A stretch of 64,000 nt of DNA from Panopea generosa (lineage: Eukaryota > Mollusca > Bivalvia > Adapedonta > Hiatellidae), in assembly GCA_029582155.1 (NCBI GenBank), contig CM055895.1, positions 14,436,787-14,500,786 on the forward strand. The letters are read 5' to 3'. The notes beneath the pieces were generated by a model that was given only the letters and a program-made list of their open reading frames with translations, had not been told where the DNA came from and did no database searches. A program made the position numbers and the translations under genes. This document shows, piece by piece, positions 23,465 to 36,200 of this stretch (its first letter is position 1; every line of letters begins with the position of its first letter).

Positions 23465-24303
23465 TATATGGAGATAATTATTTGTAAATAACCAAGACAT
23501 AAATGTACAGACAAGACTACGGCGAGTCCGCCTATCTACAATGCAAACCATAGATACAATATCAAGGCCTCTGCCAAACCAAAAATAAATTTGGTGTCGA
23601 CAATGACTTATATACTATAGAATTACATGCAACACATCTGAACAAATTAACATACATGAAGTGATAGCTTTATGTGAGTAGGATCCAGTTAAGGATTCAT
23701 GACTACTCACATGCTATATAAAGGACATATAAATAACCAAGACATAAATGTACAGACCAGACAACGGTAGGTGCGCCTGCAAACCATAGATACAATATCA
23801 AGGCCTCTGCCAAACCAATAAATTTGGTGTCGACCAAAGACAGATTATAAACCTGTTGGATCACAGAGATACTGTGAAATTATATATATTTAATTTCATA
23901 AAGGGAGTAAATTAAATTTACAACAACGAAATTTACGATTTTTGGGATCTTTTGAGATGCTCATTCACAATGCATGATATATATATGGAGATAATTATTT
24001 GTGAATAACCAAGACATAAATGTACAGACAAGACTACGGTGAGCGCGCCTAGCTAAAATGCAAACCATAGACACAATATCAAGGCCTCTGCCAAACCAAT
24101 AAATTTGGTGTCGACCATGACTTATATAGTACTATGGATTTACATGCAATACATCTGGACTGGACGGACAATTTATATACATGAAGTGATAGCTTTATTT
24201 GAATAGGATTCAGTTCAGGATTCATGACTACTCACATGCTATATAAAGGACATATTTATAAACTCGTTGGATCATAGTGATACAGTGAATTCATATACAA
24301 ATA

Positions 24304-24338
<35 letters not shown>

Positions 24339-24345
24339 CGAAACA
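23465..24345. repeat. Three related direct repeats plus (TA)n runs
   Basis: Units starting AACCAAGACATAAATGTACA are seen near 23487, 23734 and 24007. They continue through CAAACCATAGATACAATATC, AAGGCCTCTGCCAAACCA and TTTGGTGTCGAC. The first and third also carry ACATGAAGTGATAGCTTTAT and a block ending ACATGCTATATAAAGGACAT. A (TA)n run closes the block near 24307-24336. A weaker relative (GGGGATAACTATTGGTGAAC) is near 41587. They look like copies of a mobile element carrying a microsatellite; the class is not determined. Confidence 0.6.
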
Positions 24346-25433
24346 TCGCTGTATCTCATTTATAAGCGAAATCTATTGCCATTTAGATAATTTAAGCAAA
24401 GAGGCGTGTTTAATTTATCTCATAATTCTGTATGTGGAATATAATACCAAATATCTAATGAACCATAAAAAAGGTTATTTGATATGAAGGACCGTGATGT
24501 AGAGGAATGGCATTTATTTTATTGTCAATGGTTAATAAAATCATCTGGCCATCTGTTGATTTTGTGATATTAACGCCTTAATGTCCATTACGTTGGCTTA
24601 GCAGTGGTTCTCATTGGTTAATTTATTCATTCGCCCATTTGGAAAAGTAGATTTTGACAACTTTACTAAATTATTCATAGACAGCCGCATAGATGTAGAA
24701 CTTGGTCAATGACGTGTCGTGGAGGAGGTGTAAGAGGCGCGGATGTAAAATACAGATTGTGGCTCAGGCTTCTTTCTGCGAGACCCAAGATGAAACTGCA
24801 GGAACAGTGAAAAATCGCTAATGAGCAGTATTGAATACAAATGCTTTTTTATGACCTGCAGCAATTTTTGCAATTCTAATTTAAGAAATACATGTATAAC
24901 AATATAAATATTGAATATGAATAAAAGTTATACAATACAAAACAACAGGTATTAAATACAAATGAGAAATATAGAATATACGTTGTATATGAAACAATAT
25001 ACAATATATATCAAGAATTATTAAATACAAATAAGAACTATAACAATATACAATATAAATAAACAAATGTTAAATACAAATGAGAAACATAGAAAACAAA
25101 TGTAATTCATGCCTTTATTTGTGACATAAAAATGCCATTTGCAAGGTCTGACGGCATGGCAGCATTTAAGTTAGATTTTCTGAGAGTACATAAGCTTGAT
25201 ATAAATGTTCCATTGTTTTTTATTTTACTTCTAGTTTAATGAAGGTCACATAATACCAGAACTTATATATTTATACGTTGACGATTAAGGTAGCTCGCGG
25301 CGTTCCTGTCGGATTTTTTACATCTGACGTTATTTATAAAAAAATATGTACAATTGATCTATATTTTGTATAGTACCACAGTTTCTCGGTAAAGCGCCCC
25401 TAGCGGTACATAATTTTCGGCCGATATTTGCTG
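24346..25433. other. No gene; short degenerate AT-rich repeats
   Basis: At 24890-25090 there are four or so degenerate copies of an AAATACAAATGAGAAATATA-like unit. Otherwise nothing is recognised. Confidence 0.5.
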
Positions 25434-25780
25434 GTACCAAGTATAGCTGTGCATACTGTCGGCATGGTGCGTGAGAATAATTTTTTAATGAGTTATGGCC
25501 CTTTGAATTTTGCATACATATTTTTTGTGTCTTGGTAACCATTGGCTGGAATTCCATGAAACTTGACATTAGTGATATGTACCAAGCTTTGTTGTGTATA
25601 GCATCGGCATGTTGCACGCCAATAATTTTTCAATGAATTATGGCCCTTTGAATTTTTCAAACATTTTTTTTTTGTCGTTATTTCTCGACAACCGTTGACT
25701 GAAATGCATCGATACTTCACATACGTGATTGGTACCAAGCTTAATTGTGCATATCGTATATGCATGTTACCTCAGCATTA
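25434..25780. repeat. About 150-bp direct repeats (2.3 copies)
   Basis: GGTACCAAG/GTACCAAGC starts at 25434, 25579 and 25732, each followed by a CGGCATG or similar segment and, in the first two, TTATGGCCCTTTGAATTTT. Spacings are 145 and 153 bp. The two overlapping minus-strand frames here are repeat by-products. Confidence 0.8.
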
Positions 25781-26419
25781 TGCACAATCAAGCGTGAATG
25801 TTCAAAAGTTGTTGTTTTTTAACCCGCTTTTTAATCAACCTCGGCGTAATGATTAGATGTAAAGGTAACACAAATTGCGTTTTATCTGTTTTAAAGTTAC
25901 AATCTTATCACAGGAAATAAAAAAGGTATTTAATAGTGTTATTTAAGACGATTTTCAATTGATATTTACCATTTTATAAGGAAAAAAACGGCGAAAATCA
26001 TCCGAAAAACAAGTACTGCTAGGGGGCGCTGTTAACGATATTCTGCGGCTGCATATTAAAAAAAAAGCTAAAATGAAAGCTGATACTTTATAGTATAAGT
26101 GTTCAGATTTTTGATAATTTACAGGATACATTTTCATATACAAAACTCTTACTATTTAATTTAATGGTTTAATAAGTTACTTCAATTTCGGCCATATTTG
26201 TAACAAACGAATTGCCTCGCCGTTTATTCAGCCTAATACCAAAGGATGGCGAATTTACCGAATGTGTACGATTGGCGAATTGACATTTGAAGCGGGATAC
26301 CATTCTTTGTTGTGTTATATGGTGATTATATAGGCCTAACTGCCGTTTTGGAAATTCTATGACTAGAATATTTGTTTTATGTATCGGTTGTCTTGTTTGA
26401 ACAGTGGAATTAAGGCAAT
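25781..26419. other. No feature recognised
   Basis: AT-rich spacer; nothing seen. Confidence 0.5.
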
Positions 26420-27390
26420 GGACCATTGGTCCTTCAGATTTCATATGCATTCAAACGATTCCATCAACATTGATTTGTCGTGTACAATACCGTTCCAACG
26501 ATTTTATCACTTGTAATTTGTCGTGAACAATACCGTTCCAACGATTTTATCACTTTGTAACTTGTCGGACTCGTGTACAATACCGTTCCAACGATTTCAT
26601 CACTTTGTAACTTGTCGGACTTGTTTACAATATTGTTCTAACGATTTGATCACTTGTTATATGTCGGACTCGTGTACAATCAATACCGTTGCGGCGATTT
26701 CATCACTTGTTATTTGTCTGACTCGTGTACAATACCGTTCATGCGATTTCATTACTTGTAATTTGTCGGTCTCGTGTATAATACCGTTCCGTTGATTTCA
26801 TCACTTGTAATTTGTCGGTCTCGTGTACAATCCCGTTCCAACGATTTTATCACTTGTAATTTGTCGGACTCGTGTACAATACCTTTCCGGCGATTTCATC
26901 ACTTGTTATTTGTCGAACTCGTGTACAATACCCACCCAACGATTTCATCATTTTTGTACTTTGTCGGATTCTTGTACAATACCGTTCCAACGATTTTATC
27001 ACTTGTTATTTGTCGGACTCGTGTACAATACCGTTCCGGCGATTTCATCACTTGTAATTTGTCGGACTCGCGTACAATACCGTTCCGGTGATTTCATCAC
27101 TTGTAATTTGTCGGACTCGTGTACAATACCGTTCAGGCGATGGACCATTGGTCCTTCAGATTTCATGTGAATTCAAACGATTCCATCAACATTGATTTGT
27201 CGTGTACAATACCGTTCCAACGATTTTATCACTTGTAATTTGTCGTGAACAATACCGTTCCAACGATTTTATCACTTTGTAATTTGTCGGACTCGTGTAC
27301 AATACCGTTCCGGCGATTTCATCACATGTAATTTGCCGGACTCGTGTCCAATACCGTTCCGGCAATTCGATTCGAAGGCTTTACATTTTA
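26420..27390. repeat. 49-bp minisatellite (about 19 copies) with an internal block duplication
   Basis: The monomer is ACTTGTAATTTGTCGGACTC, GTGTACAATACCGTTCCAAC, GATTTTATC. It is unrelated in sequence to the 49-bp array at 13-17 kb. The leader GGACCATTGGTCCTTCAGAT appears twice, at about 26420 and 27142, each followed by the same four to five monomers, so a block of about 722 bp was duplicated. Overlapping plus-strand frames of 90-115 codons run through all three phases and are not genes. Confidence 0.93.
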
Positions 27391-27915
27391 CAGACATTTT
27401 AATGTTTGTTGTAATGTCTCCTTGTATATACGAGCATAAAGCCCATTTGTGTTTTATTGTTTTATACCTAAGTATATAAGTTGTTCAGGACATGGCATTT
27501 TATGGTGGGCAACATGTGTTACCAAATCCATACTTAATACAGTTCTGGATACATAGTCATTCATTTTCCTCCGGGGAGACCAGCATGTTAAATAAGCTTT
27601 TAAAATGACAATGTGTGGAATAAACATAGTTGTGCTCATCTTGGTGGCATTAGTTTGCCGTGTGGAGACGAAAAGAAATAAAGGGCTGGTAACGTGCAGG
27701 TAGGGATGTGACATACAGTCTTAAATTTATAAACAGTTAGATTTATCTGCAAGGTTGACGGTGATTTATTTTGTAAGTTTTGGCCAAATTCTGTCTCTGA
27801 TATATTGTCAATATAATCCAATAGAAATACAACATTTTTGGCAAAACTCGAAACTCAAAATAAAAGAAGGTTTCTTTGCGATTTTGTATATCTTATATAC
27901 TACTTGTTAAAACAC
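27391..27915. other. No feature recognised
   Basis: AT-rich spacer; open frames under 90 codons without motifs. Confidence 0.5.
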
Positions 27916-29641
27916 TTAAGGAGGAATATACCTTTTAAATTATTTCCGAAATCAGTGGAATATTTGGTATGTAATGAAACTAGAGGTAATTTCTAATTTG
28001 AATATGCTTTTTTCTGCGGTAAATATAACACTTCTTTACCTATGACGTCGTAAACATGGCCATGTTTGGTCTTTTTGACGTCCTGATTAATAGCAGAAAA
28101 ATCGCTTATTTATCGACCTCAGTCAAGTTATACCGAATGTACAGAATCGAAACACATAACACCACGTACACATTCAACGGATATATGAATTTACATTTGC
28201 AATAATTACGACGAACGCTTAATTCTGAAAATATTAGCAAAAAACAAAAATTATTATTTTCTCGATTTTTTCGAAAAAATACTTCAAATCAAAATTATCA
28301 AAAAACAAACCGAGCGATTTTGGAATAATTTTTATGTGATTTCAAATAATATACTTCACAATGATTGAGGGATTTTTAAAACAATTGACAAACAAGATAT
28401 ATTTTTTATTTTTAATTATTTTACCCCACCCTACGTCAAAAAAGACATCAACATATTGCATAATTCTACGCGTTTTCCATAAGATTTTCGGCGGTTGATT
28501 AAAGTTAAATTATTTTCCAAATCAGTGATATAAATTAGTTTATTACGAAACTATAAGTAATTTTTAATGCGAATATGTATTTTTGCAGCGGTCAATAGAA
28601 TATATATTTATATGTGACGTCGTAATCATGGCCATGTTCAGCCTTTTTGACGTCCCAATGTATAGCAGCAAAATCGCGTATTTTTCGACTTCAGTTGAGT
28701 TATTCCTAATACACAGAATAGAAACATATATCACCATGTACACATTTGACGGATGTATGTATTTACAAATGCAAAAATTACGACGAAAGCCACATTTTGA
28801 AAATACTAGCGAAAAAAAAGAAACTATTTTTTTCTCGATTTTTCCGAAAAAACGACTTCAAATCAAATTTACCAAAAAACAAATCGAGCGATTTTTACAT
28901 AATGTTTATATGATTTTATACTATATATTGTACAATTATTGTGAGATTTTCAGAAAAAAATTGACAAACTAGATTTTTCATGATATTCAATTATTTAACC
29001 CTACCCTACGTCAAAAACGCTTGAAAGCAAACGTCAACGTCGGTATAGCGCATGAGGTATACGTTTATGGAAAACGTGTAGAATTATGCAATATGTTGAC
29101 GTCTTTTTTGACGTAGGGTGGGGTTAAATAATTAAAAATAAAAAAATATCTAGTTTGTCAATTGTTCTAAAAATCTCACAATCACTGTGAAGCATATTGT
29201 TTGAAATCATATAAAAAATATTCCAAAATCGCTCGGTTTGTTGTTTGTTTTTTGGTAATTTTGATTTGAATCATTTTTTTTTTAAAAAATCGAGAAAATA
29301 ATAATTTTCGTTTTTTCGCTAATATTTTCAGAATTTGGCGTTGGTCGTAATTATTGCATATGTAAATTCATATATCCGTTGAATGTGTACGTGGTGATAT
29401 GTGTTTCGATTCTGTACATTCGGTACAACTTGACTGATGTCAACAAATACGCGATTTTGCTGCTATAAATCGGGACGTCAAAAAGACCAATCATGGCCAT
29501 GTTTACGACGTCATAGGTAAAGAAGTGTTATACTTTGCGCAGAAAAAAAGCATATTCAAATTGTAAATTACTTCTAGTTTCATTACATACCAAATATTCC
29601 ACTGATTTCGAAAATTATTTAAAAGGTATATTCTTCCTTAA
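27916..29641. mobile_element. 1.73-kb foldback element with three related arms and TTAA ends
   Basis: Ends: TTAAGGAGGAATATACCTTT at 27916 and AAAGGTATATTCTTCCTTAA to 29641. Arm A (27916-28490) and arm C (29064-29641) are inverted over their whole length of about 575 bp. Between them lies arm B (about 28491-29040), a diverged copy of A in the same orientation. Shared landmarks include GACGTCGTAA, CATGGCCATGTT, CACCATGTACACATT-like and CCCTACGTCAAAAA. Arm B has a 129-codon open frame (28583-28972) starting only at TTG, and the matching parts of A and C are not open, so it is treated as non-coding. Probably a non-autonomous transposon. Confidence 0.8.
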
Positions 29642-30879
29642 AGTTTAGGAAAATCGAAGAATATGAAGTTTGATTTTTTCAAGATTTAGTAATACGTATG
29701 TTGACATTAAATGAGAAAATGTGTTATTATCTGTCCAGGCAGAAAGTATAGATTTGTATACGAAATATTCATGTTTTGTTGACATGCTTATATAGTCTAA
29801 GCAAGGAATTCTATACAAGTCCTTGGTCTAAGTGATTACATTATGTTGTATTAACATACATGCTGTGTTAGCAATGATATTTAAAGAACGCTCGAGATGT
29901 GATAACAGTAGTTTAATATAAACCCACACATCTCTATTATAACATGAAAAAAATGGTACTTCAAATATTAATCATTTGCGCCATACTCGATATGCTATTG
30001 GTTTGTATTGACTATATTAAACTTTTTTAACATACGAGCGAATGCACATTAATATGAATAAACAACCGAGTATTACCGAAATAGTAATTATCATGCATTA
30101 GTAATGAACGCCTGCAAAGCGCCCTACTTTGTCTATAAACTTATTCATACGCTGGGAAGCACTCTGGACCGTGCTTCTTACATGTGCATCGAACCAAGCG
30201 ACAATCTGACTTTACACGTATATCTGACTACTTCCAATAAGCTTTCTAATGAAGGGGCTTTCGGTGCTTTTACATTCACCATCTAACCTTGTGCTGCTTT
30301 CCAGTCCCATTCATCTGATATAATTATGTCATTTTTGTCCTTCCATACTTGAATTTGATGGAACACTCTGAACTCATATTGCTGATGCAGACGTCGATGG
30401 TATACGCACAGATGTCACAAATATGATATTTGCAAGGCAACTTTTTGGAAGAAGTTATTAACTATTAGAGTATCAATGGTTTATCCCGGTTTTCCATATA
30501 CCATAATTACTAATGCCTCCTCTCCTTATCAGGCAATTGTATCGTTTGTGGAAGTTTTGTCATAAAAAAACAAAAGCGCAATAACAGATTTTCTGATTTA
30601 TTTGAAACTTCCGAAGTAAAAGTCCTGTTCCCGTACCAAACAGACGAGAGGTTGGGTCCCATCAAAGAACAACATGCACGAATGATATATGTTTGCATAC
30701 ATCTTTCACTAGCTTTATCTTTGTAAGCTATGCGCTCTAAATCTTAAATTTGGATTTCATATTCGTCTTGGTTTAGGTTTAAATAAAATATTATATGAGT
30801 CCATGTTGACATTATAGAAAAAAAAGCAATATCCGTATCATCAATCGATAGACAATCATTTAAACTTACCATTATTTCC
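29642..30879. other. No feature recognised
   Basis: AT-rich sequence; a 60-codon frame at 30104-30286 has no motif. Nothing supported. Confidence 0.5.
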
Positions 30880-31072
30880 TGGCATTCTGGAAGGTTAACC
30901 AGTACTCGAACACACCCGTAAGTAATTCGTAACTTTCCCACTTAAATAAACGTTGACAAACGAATGACATTGAGATGTAATGTCGCATATCATCACCGAG
31001 GCTGTAATGGGGTTCGAATTCACTACCCCTGTCAGATGCGTTACCGACTGAGCTAACCGGGGCGGCTGTTCA
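30880..31072 (-). mobile_element. tRNA-derived SINE, family A, copy 4 (diverged, 3'-shortened)
   Basis: Minus-strand copy with the head (GACTGAGCTAACCGGGGCGG as read on plus) near 31046-31066, a B-box remnant GGGTTCGAATTCACTACC near 31010-31027, and the GGAAGGTTAACCAGTACTCG segment near 30889-30908 that matches 1282-1305 in reverse complement. The tail beyond is missing. Confidence 0.75.
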
Positions 31073-31649
31073 AATAGAAACCGTCGTGATATACAAGTAA
31101 CTGTAAAGATGTTGAAAGACAACATAGATAACTTGATCTGAAGGAGATTTTTTTAAAATGTATGTAACGCTGGAAATTGCCTAAAAAGGGTTCGCATTTT
31201 TTTCCGCTCGATTGCGCATAAGCTCAGGAGTTCTGGGGAAATCGATTTCCAGTCTGTTTCTTTGGTATAAACATACTTAGTATAACGGTCCCAATGCTCC
31301 CGATTAAATCCGTTAAGTGGCAGCACAGTTGAGCACGTTGATTTGTCATTTGCTTCAGGGAAAGTTTGAATGACGTCATAGTTTAGTAAGCGTTCAATTG
31401 CTTTGAATTGTGGGAGAGGAATTTAAATCCCTGTTTTTTTCAATGGGTGTTGATAGACCTATATCTGGGTTTTTGCCACCTGAGAAGTCGTAAACTGCCA
31501 CAGCCTATAACACAAAACCCCACCGTCAGGGTTGAGTAAATGTATATAAAATACTTAATTGGATCAATAATAATAGTACAGTCTATATACTCGTGGAGGA
31601 GAGGTATGCAAAGATTGCCGAAACGATCCTGACTTGTTTCTTACCAGTG
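31073..31649. other. No feature recognised
   Basis: Spacer without motifs or shared repeats. Confidence 0.5.
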
Positions 31650-31930
31650 AATAGTTTTTGTATGGTGTTACCATCGCTTTCAACAATTGTTTAGTTATAT
31701 CACGACGGTGCCTACTTGTGACAGAATTCTCAGCGCTGTCACACTGGAGTATCACGACACATGGCATAATACTCCAATTAGTCACATTATACGACCAGAC
31801 CTTGAACTAATCTCTAATCGAGGAAGCTTCTAGTATTCTTTCTTTTTCTACACTTTGATGTGACCCGACCAGTGATCGAACCCACGAACTTCCGCATGCG
31901 AGACGGACGCGCTCTACCTCGAACCAGTGA
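31650..31930 (-). mobile_element. tRNA-derived SINE, family C, copy 3
   Basis: Minus-strand copy; the CGCTTTCAACAATTG tail-proximal segment lies near 31672-31690, the AGTCACATTATACG centre near 31780, and the head CCCACGAACTTCCGCATGCG near 31880-31900. Confidence 0.75.
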
Positions 31931-32399
31931 ATTAATTCCGAGATGTATAATAGATTCAATGTTAATTGATATTAGGGCAAGTTCATTATTGCACGGTATG
32001 GGTAAAGCAGGTTATTACTGTTTCTCGTGTAACCAATCAATAATTGAGTACTTGGTTTAAACATATTATTCATTAAAATGTACATATATACACATAAGTT
32101 TAGGTATACATATGGATTAGAACGGAAGATAAAATCTTATAAAGTTCTTTTCCATGACATATATCAATTGTGAACAAATTTGGCAGATTATCAACAATTT
32201 GATTTCTGCTCTTACCATTACGAATATAACATAGTTCAAAATATATTTTATAAAAATGTTTAACATACTTTTAGGAATATTGTTTCTGGTGTATTTAAGA
32301 AACTTAGAAAATGAAGTGAGTAATTAGAAAAAAAAAGAAAGGTGATGAAAATGATTAAAGTAATGGATAATTATGTGAATTCACATAATAATAACGGTT
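31931..32399. other. No feature recognised
   Basis: AT-rich spacer. Confidence 0.5.
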
Positions 32400-32974
32400 A
32401 ACACTTTTGGACAAGTTCTGAACGGCATGGACGAAATTGGGAGACGGGCTGACCTCACCACGTAAATAGAAACAGCCTTGTTATTTCTTCAGACTTACTT
32501 ACATGTTCAGGAGAAACGATTAGTGGATAAAATGTATTTGTGAACTGCTTCAAATATTTTAACATTATTATCATAAGAGAGTTGTAGTTCACCAAAAAGA
32601 AGTATATTTAAAGAAACTGTACATAACTCACTGACAGATGTCAGGAGTGGTATGCGTTGATGCTGGTAAAGGTGACAATTGAGAAAGAAGTGAGCTGTGC
32701 TTTCTATTTGTCCACATGTATACAGGGGGGAGTCTTCAATGTGTTTAAGAAATAGATGTTGTTTAAGTGCACTACAACTCGTTCGGAGGCGGGCATGCAA
32801 TAATTGGCATTTCCTTGTACCTTTGTAAAAGAATTTAGGTACTTTTGGTTCGTTACTTTCGAGTTTATGTTTAAAAGCATTCAGAGAAGAGGCTTGTCTT
32901 GTTTCAAGTGGGAGAGTGTTCCAGTCACGGACAACGGAAGGAATAAAGGAATTTGAGTACAGAGCGAGGAGCAT
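32400..32974 (-). mobile_element. 5'-truncated LINE, 3' fragment (C-terminus of a jockey/CR1-like RT polyprotein)
   Basis: Minus-strand frame of 155 codons (32974-32507) with the typical post-RT region of a non-LTR retrotransposon: SFIPSVVRDWNTLPLETRQA near residues 9-28, then a HARLRTSCSALKQHLF stretch and a Cys/His cluster (CGQIESTAHFFLNC). It ends IFEAVHKYILSTNRFS. The same ending (IFQAVQDYIKSTNRFSN) closes the element at 41805-42890, so both belong to one clade. Sequence from 32506 down to about 32400 is probably its 3' UTR. The endonuclease and RT catalytic core are missing: truncation lies at about 32975, where the next LINE starts. Not a functional gene. Confidence 0.8.
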
Positions 32975-33225
32975 TCAGTCAAGCTAAGACCCGTCCAATT
33001 GTAGCCAAATTCGCTTGGTCAGCAGATAAAGAAAACGTAAAAAGGTCGGCTAGAAACCTAAAGGGAACCACATATGGCATCAGCGAGCAGTACCCAAAAG
33101 AGATTATGGACGTACGCTGGAAACTCACGCCGATCATGAAACAGGCCAGACAGGAAGGAAAAGACGCGTATATCAGGATCGACAAACTATATATAGACAA
33201 GCAGTTGTACAGGGGAGATAACTAG
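32975..33225 (+). pseudogene. LINE ORF1 C-terminal fragment
   Basis: Open in plus frame 1 to TAG at 33223. It reads KTRPIVAKFAWSADKENVKR, then LKGTTYGISEQYPKEI, a RWKLTPIMKQAR stretch and DKLYIDKQLYRGDN. This is the C-terminal RNA-binding domain typical of L1-type ORF1 proteins, which coat LINE RNA as a nucleic-acid chaperone. The N-terminal coiled coil and RRM are missing because the element is 5'-truncated at about 32975-32987. The stop is in the same frame as the following EN/RT ORF, with no other stop for the next 85 codons. The apparent Met at 32953 is a TTG outside the homology. Confidence 0.75.
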
Positions 33226-36200
33226 GACAAATGTGAGAGTGAACTAAAGTGTTTAGCGTGGAATATTGAAGGGTTGACTATTGACAAAAGATCAAGCAAG
33301 GATTTTGTAAATTTAATTAATGATTATGATGTTATATGTTTTAGCGAAACATGGACCAACAAAACTTCAGATATCGACTTCAAAGGGTATAGTAATCCTA
33401 TTCATTCGTTTAGACGATTTCAGCACCGGAGGGCAAAACGCTCTAGAGGTGGTATCATTATTTATATAAAGGACTCGATTTGAAAAGGTATTAGCCTTAT
33501 AAAGAATGCTTATGATTGTTTAGTTTGGTTGCACTTTGATAGATTATTTTTTAATATTGATGAAGATATTTATTTGGCAGTAACATATATAGCGCCAGAA
33601 AATTCTCCTGCTCATAACATGTATGATATAGATATTTTTAGAACAATTGAACAATATGTAAATTATTTCTAAGATAAGGGGAAAATATTTATTGTAGGAG
33701 ATATGAATAGTAGAGTAGCTTTAAAAACCGACTACATAGATAATGACAGAAACATTGAGCAATTTGATTTTCTCGAGGTAGACAATCCACTACGTCGTGC
33801 GACCTCAGACTTGGTATCAAACCGTTACGGTGAATATTTAATTTATCTATGCAAATCAACGAATTTACGTATTGTTAATGGCAGGTTACATCGGGATAAA
33901 GGTTTAGGTAAAATTTCTTGCGTAACACATAATGGACAGAGCCTAGTTGACTACCTGTTAACGGCCCACAATAACTTTGACACACTTTCAGATTTTTGTG
34001 TTCACAATTTTAACGAATTCTCCAATCATGCCCCAATCGCATTTTCATTCGATATAACGCCTCAATATGAATCACGTGATACAAGAGAATACATTTATTA
34101 CAAGTGGAAACCCGAATTTATAAACGATTTTATTAATGGCATTGCTCAAGGTATAAATGATTTAGAACAATCGCTATTAGATGGAATAGATACTGATGAA
34201 CTAGTATCGAGTCTCACTGACTTCATTGACAAAAATGCAAATAAATATTTCAGGCCTACTGTTAAACCTTCGGGTAATTATTTTTTGTCAAATCAAAACA
34301 AAAACAAATGGTTTAATGATGAATGTAAAACTCGCCAATCACTATACAAGGAATATATTTTATTGTATAATATGAATAAATCGGATGCGAATAGGCAATT
34401 GATGCTACAATCGAAAAAGAATTATAAAAATTATTGCAGAAAATGTAAATATGCGTACAATCGGAACTTAGGATATAAGATGAACGAAATGAGACGTAAG
34501 CGGTCAAAAGAATTCTGGAACATGTTTAAAACACGTAAAAAACAGGGTATCAGTGATATACCATTGGGTAAATTCTATGACCACTTTAAAAACTTATCAT
34601 CGGATGTTACTATAAATCCTGATAACGAATGCGAGGATTTCTTAGATAGCTTCGATGGCTTTATAAATCCAAGTACTTTTTCTGAATTAGACAACCCCAT
34701 TAATCGTGAAGAAATAATTCCTGCGGCGAAGAGCCTTGGCACGAATAAATCAACCTCACTGGATAATATGCTCTATGAGTACTTTAAAGAGACAATCGAC
34801 CTAACAGCGAAGTCGCTGGAGATTTTATTTAATTATATTTTAAATACAAATAACTTTCCAAAAAATTGGTCAAAAGGAATCATTATCCCATTGCATAAAA
34901 AGGGGAGCATGAGCGATCCGAATAATTACCGTGGGATCACTTTGATAAGCTGTTTAGCCAAACTGTTTACCGTTATAATCAATGAACGGCTTAAAAAATG
35001 GGCAACACAGAACGACATTTTAACAGATGTGCAGTTTGAATTTAAAGCAAATTATAGTACAATAGATGCAATTTTTATACTTAACTCTTTTATCGAAAAG
35101 AATATCAATTCAAAGAAAAAATTGTATTGCTGCTTCGTAGATTTTAAAAAAGCCTTTGACTCGGTGTACCGAAACGGGCTTTGGTTTAAATTAATCAAAC
35201 TTGGTATAAATGGTAAATTGTAAAATCTACTCAGGTCTATGTATAATGACATCAAATTATGTGTTAAACACTTGAATAATTTGTCAGACTTTTTTGATTG
35301 CGAAGTAGGGCTATTGCAAGGGGAGATAACCTCGCCGATATTTTTCTCGTTATTTTTAAATGACATTGAACTGTCTCTTCAAGGTAACACCGATATAGGA
35401 ATAACACTTGATCAGCTATCTATTTATCTTTTGATGTTTGCTGATGATGCAGTGTTATGTTCAGAAACAAAAAAGGGATTACAAGCGTCACTTAATAATC
35501 TAGAAATATATTGCCACAAATGGAATTTAACAGTTAATACAGAAAAAATTAAGATCGTTGTATTTCGAAAGGGCGGGATGTTAAGTAAAAATGATAAATG
35601 GACATATTCCGGGTCAGAAATTGAAATAGTCAATAGTTTCAATTATCTAGGTATAGTATTGTCAAGTGGAGGGTCATTTATTAAAAACGCGAGCACTCTG
35701 TCTGGTAAAGCCATGCGGGCAATGAGTACCTTGCTTAGCGTAACAAAAACATATGAAATACCTATTAATATAATGTTTAACCTATTTGACTCATACGTTC
35801 TATCTGTCTTGAATTATGGTTGCAAAATATTGGGTTTTGATAAATCAGAGCAGCTGGGAAGGGTGCATAGAAAATTCTGTAAATGGACACTAAATGTAAA
35901 AATGTTTACAAATAGTTTATCTTTATACTCAGAAACGGGTAGATTCCCACTGTATATTGAAAGGTATATACGAATAATAAAATACTGGCTCAATTTACAT
36001 AAAGAAAAAAGCCGAAATTGTGTTTTAAACACAATTAAAAATGTACAGAGACAAGAAATTGAAACAAACCAGAATGCAAAAAACTGGTCTTCGAAAGTGC
36101 GAAATTTATTGTGCCAAAGCGGCTTTGCAGAAATATGGATGTATCCGGAATCAGTTATTGTAAACTTGTTCATACCTTTGTTAAGGAATAGATTAAGAGA

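Noticed and set aside
26523-27170. Overlapping 61-115 codon frames
   Set aside because: All phases of the 49-bp array are open because the monomer has few stops; no gene signal.
28583-28972. 129-codon frame in the central arm of the foldback element
   Set aside because: It starts with TTG, has no recognisable domain, and the related arms are not open in the same frame.
30104-30286. 60-codon frame in otherwise empty sequence
   Set aside because: No domain, no upstream promoter or splice signals, length within chance expectation.
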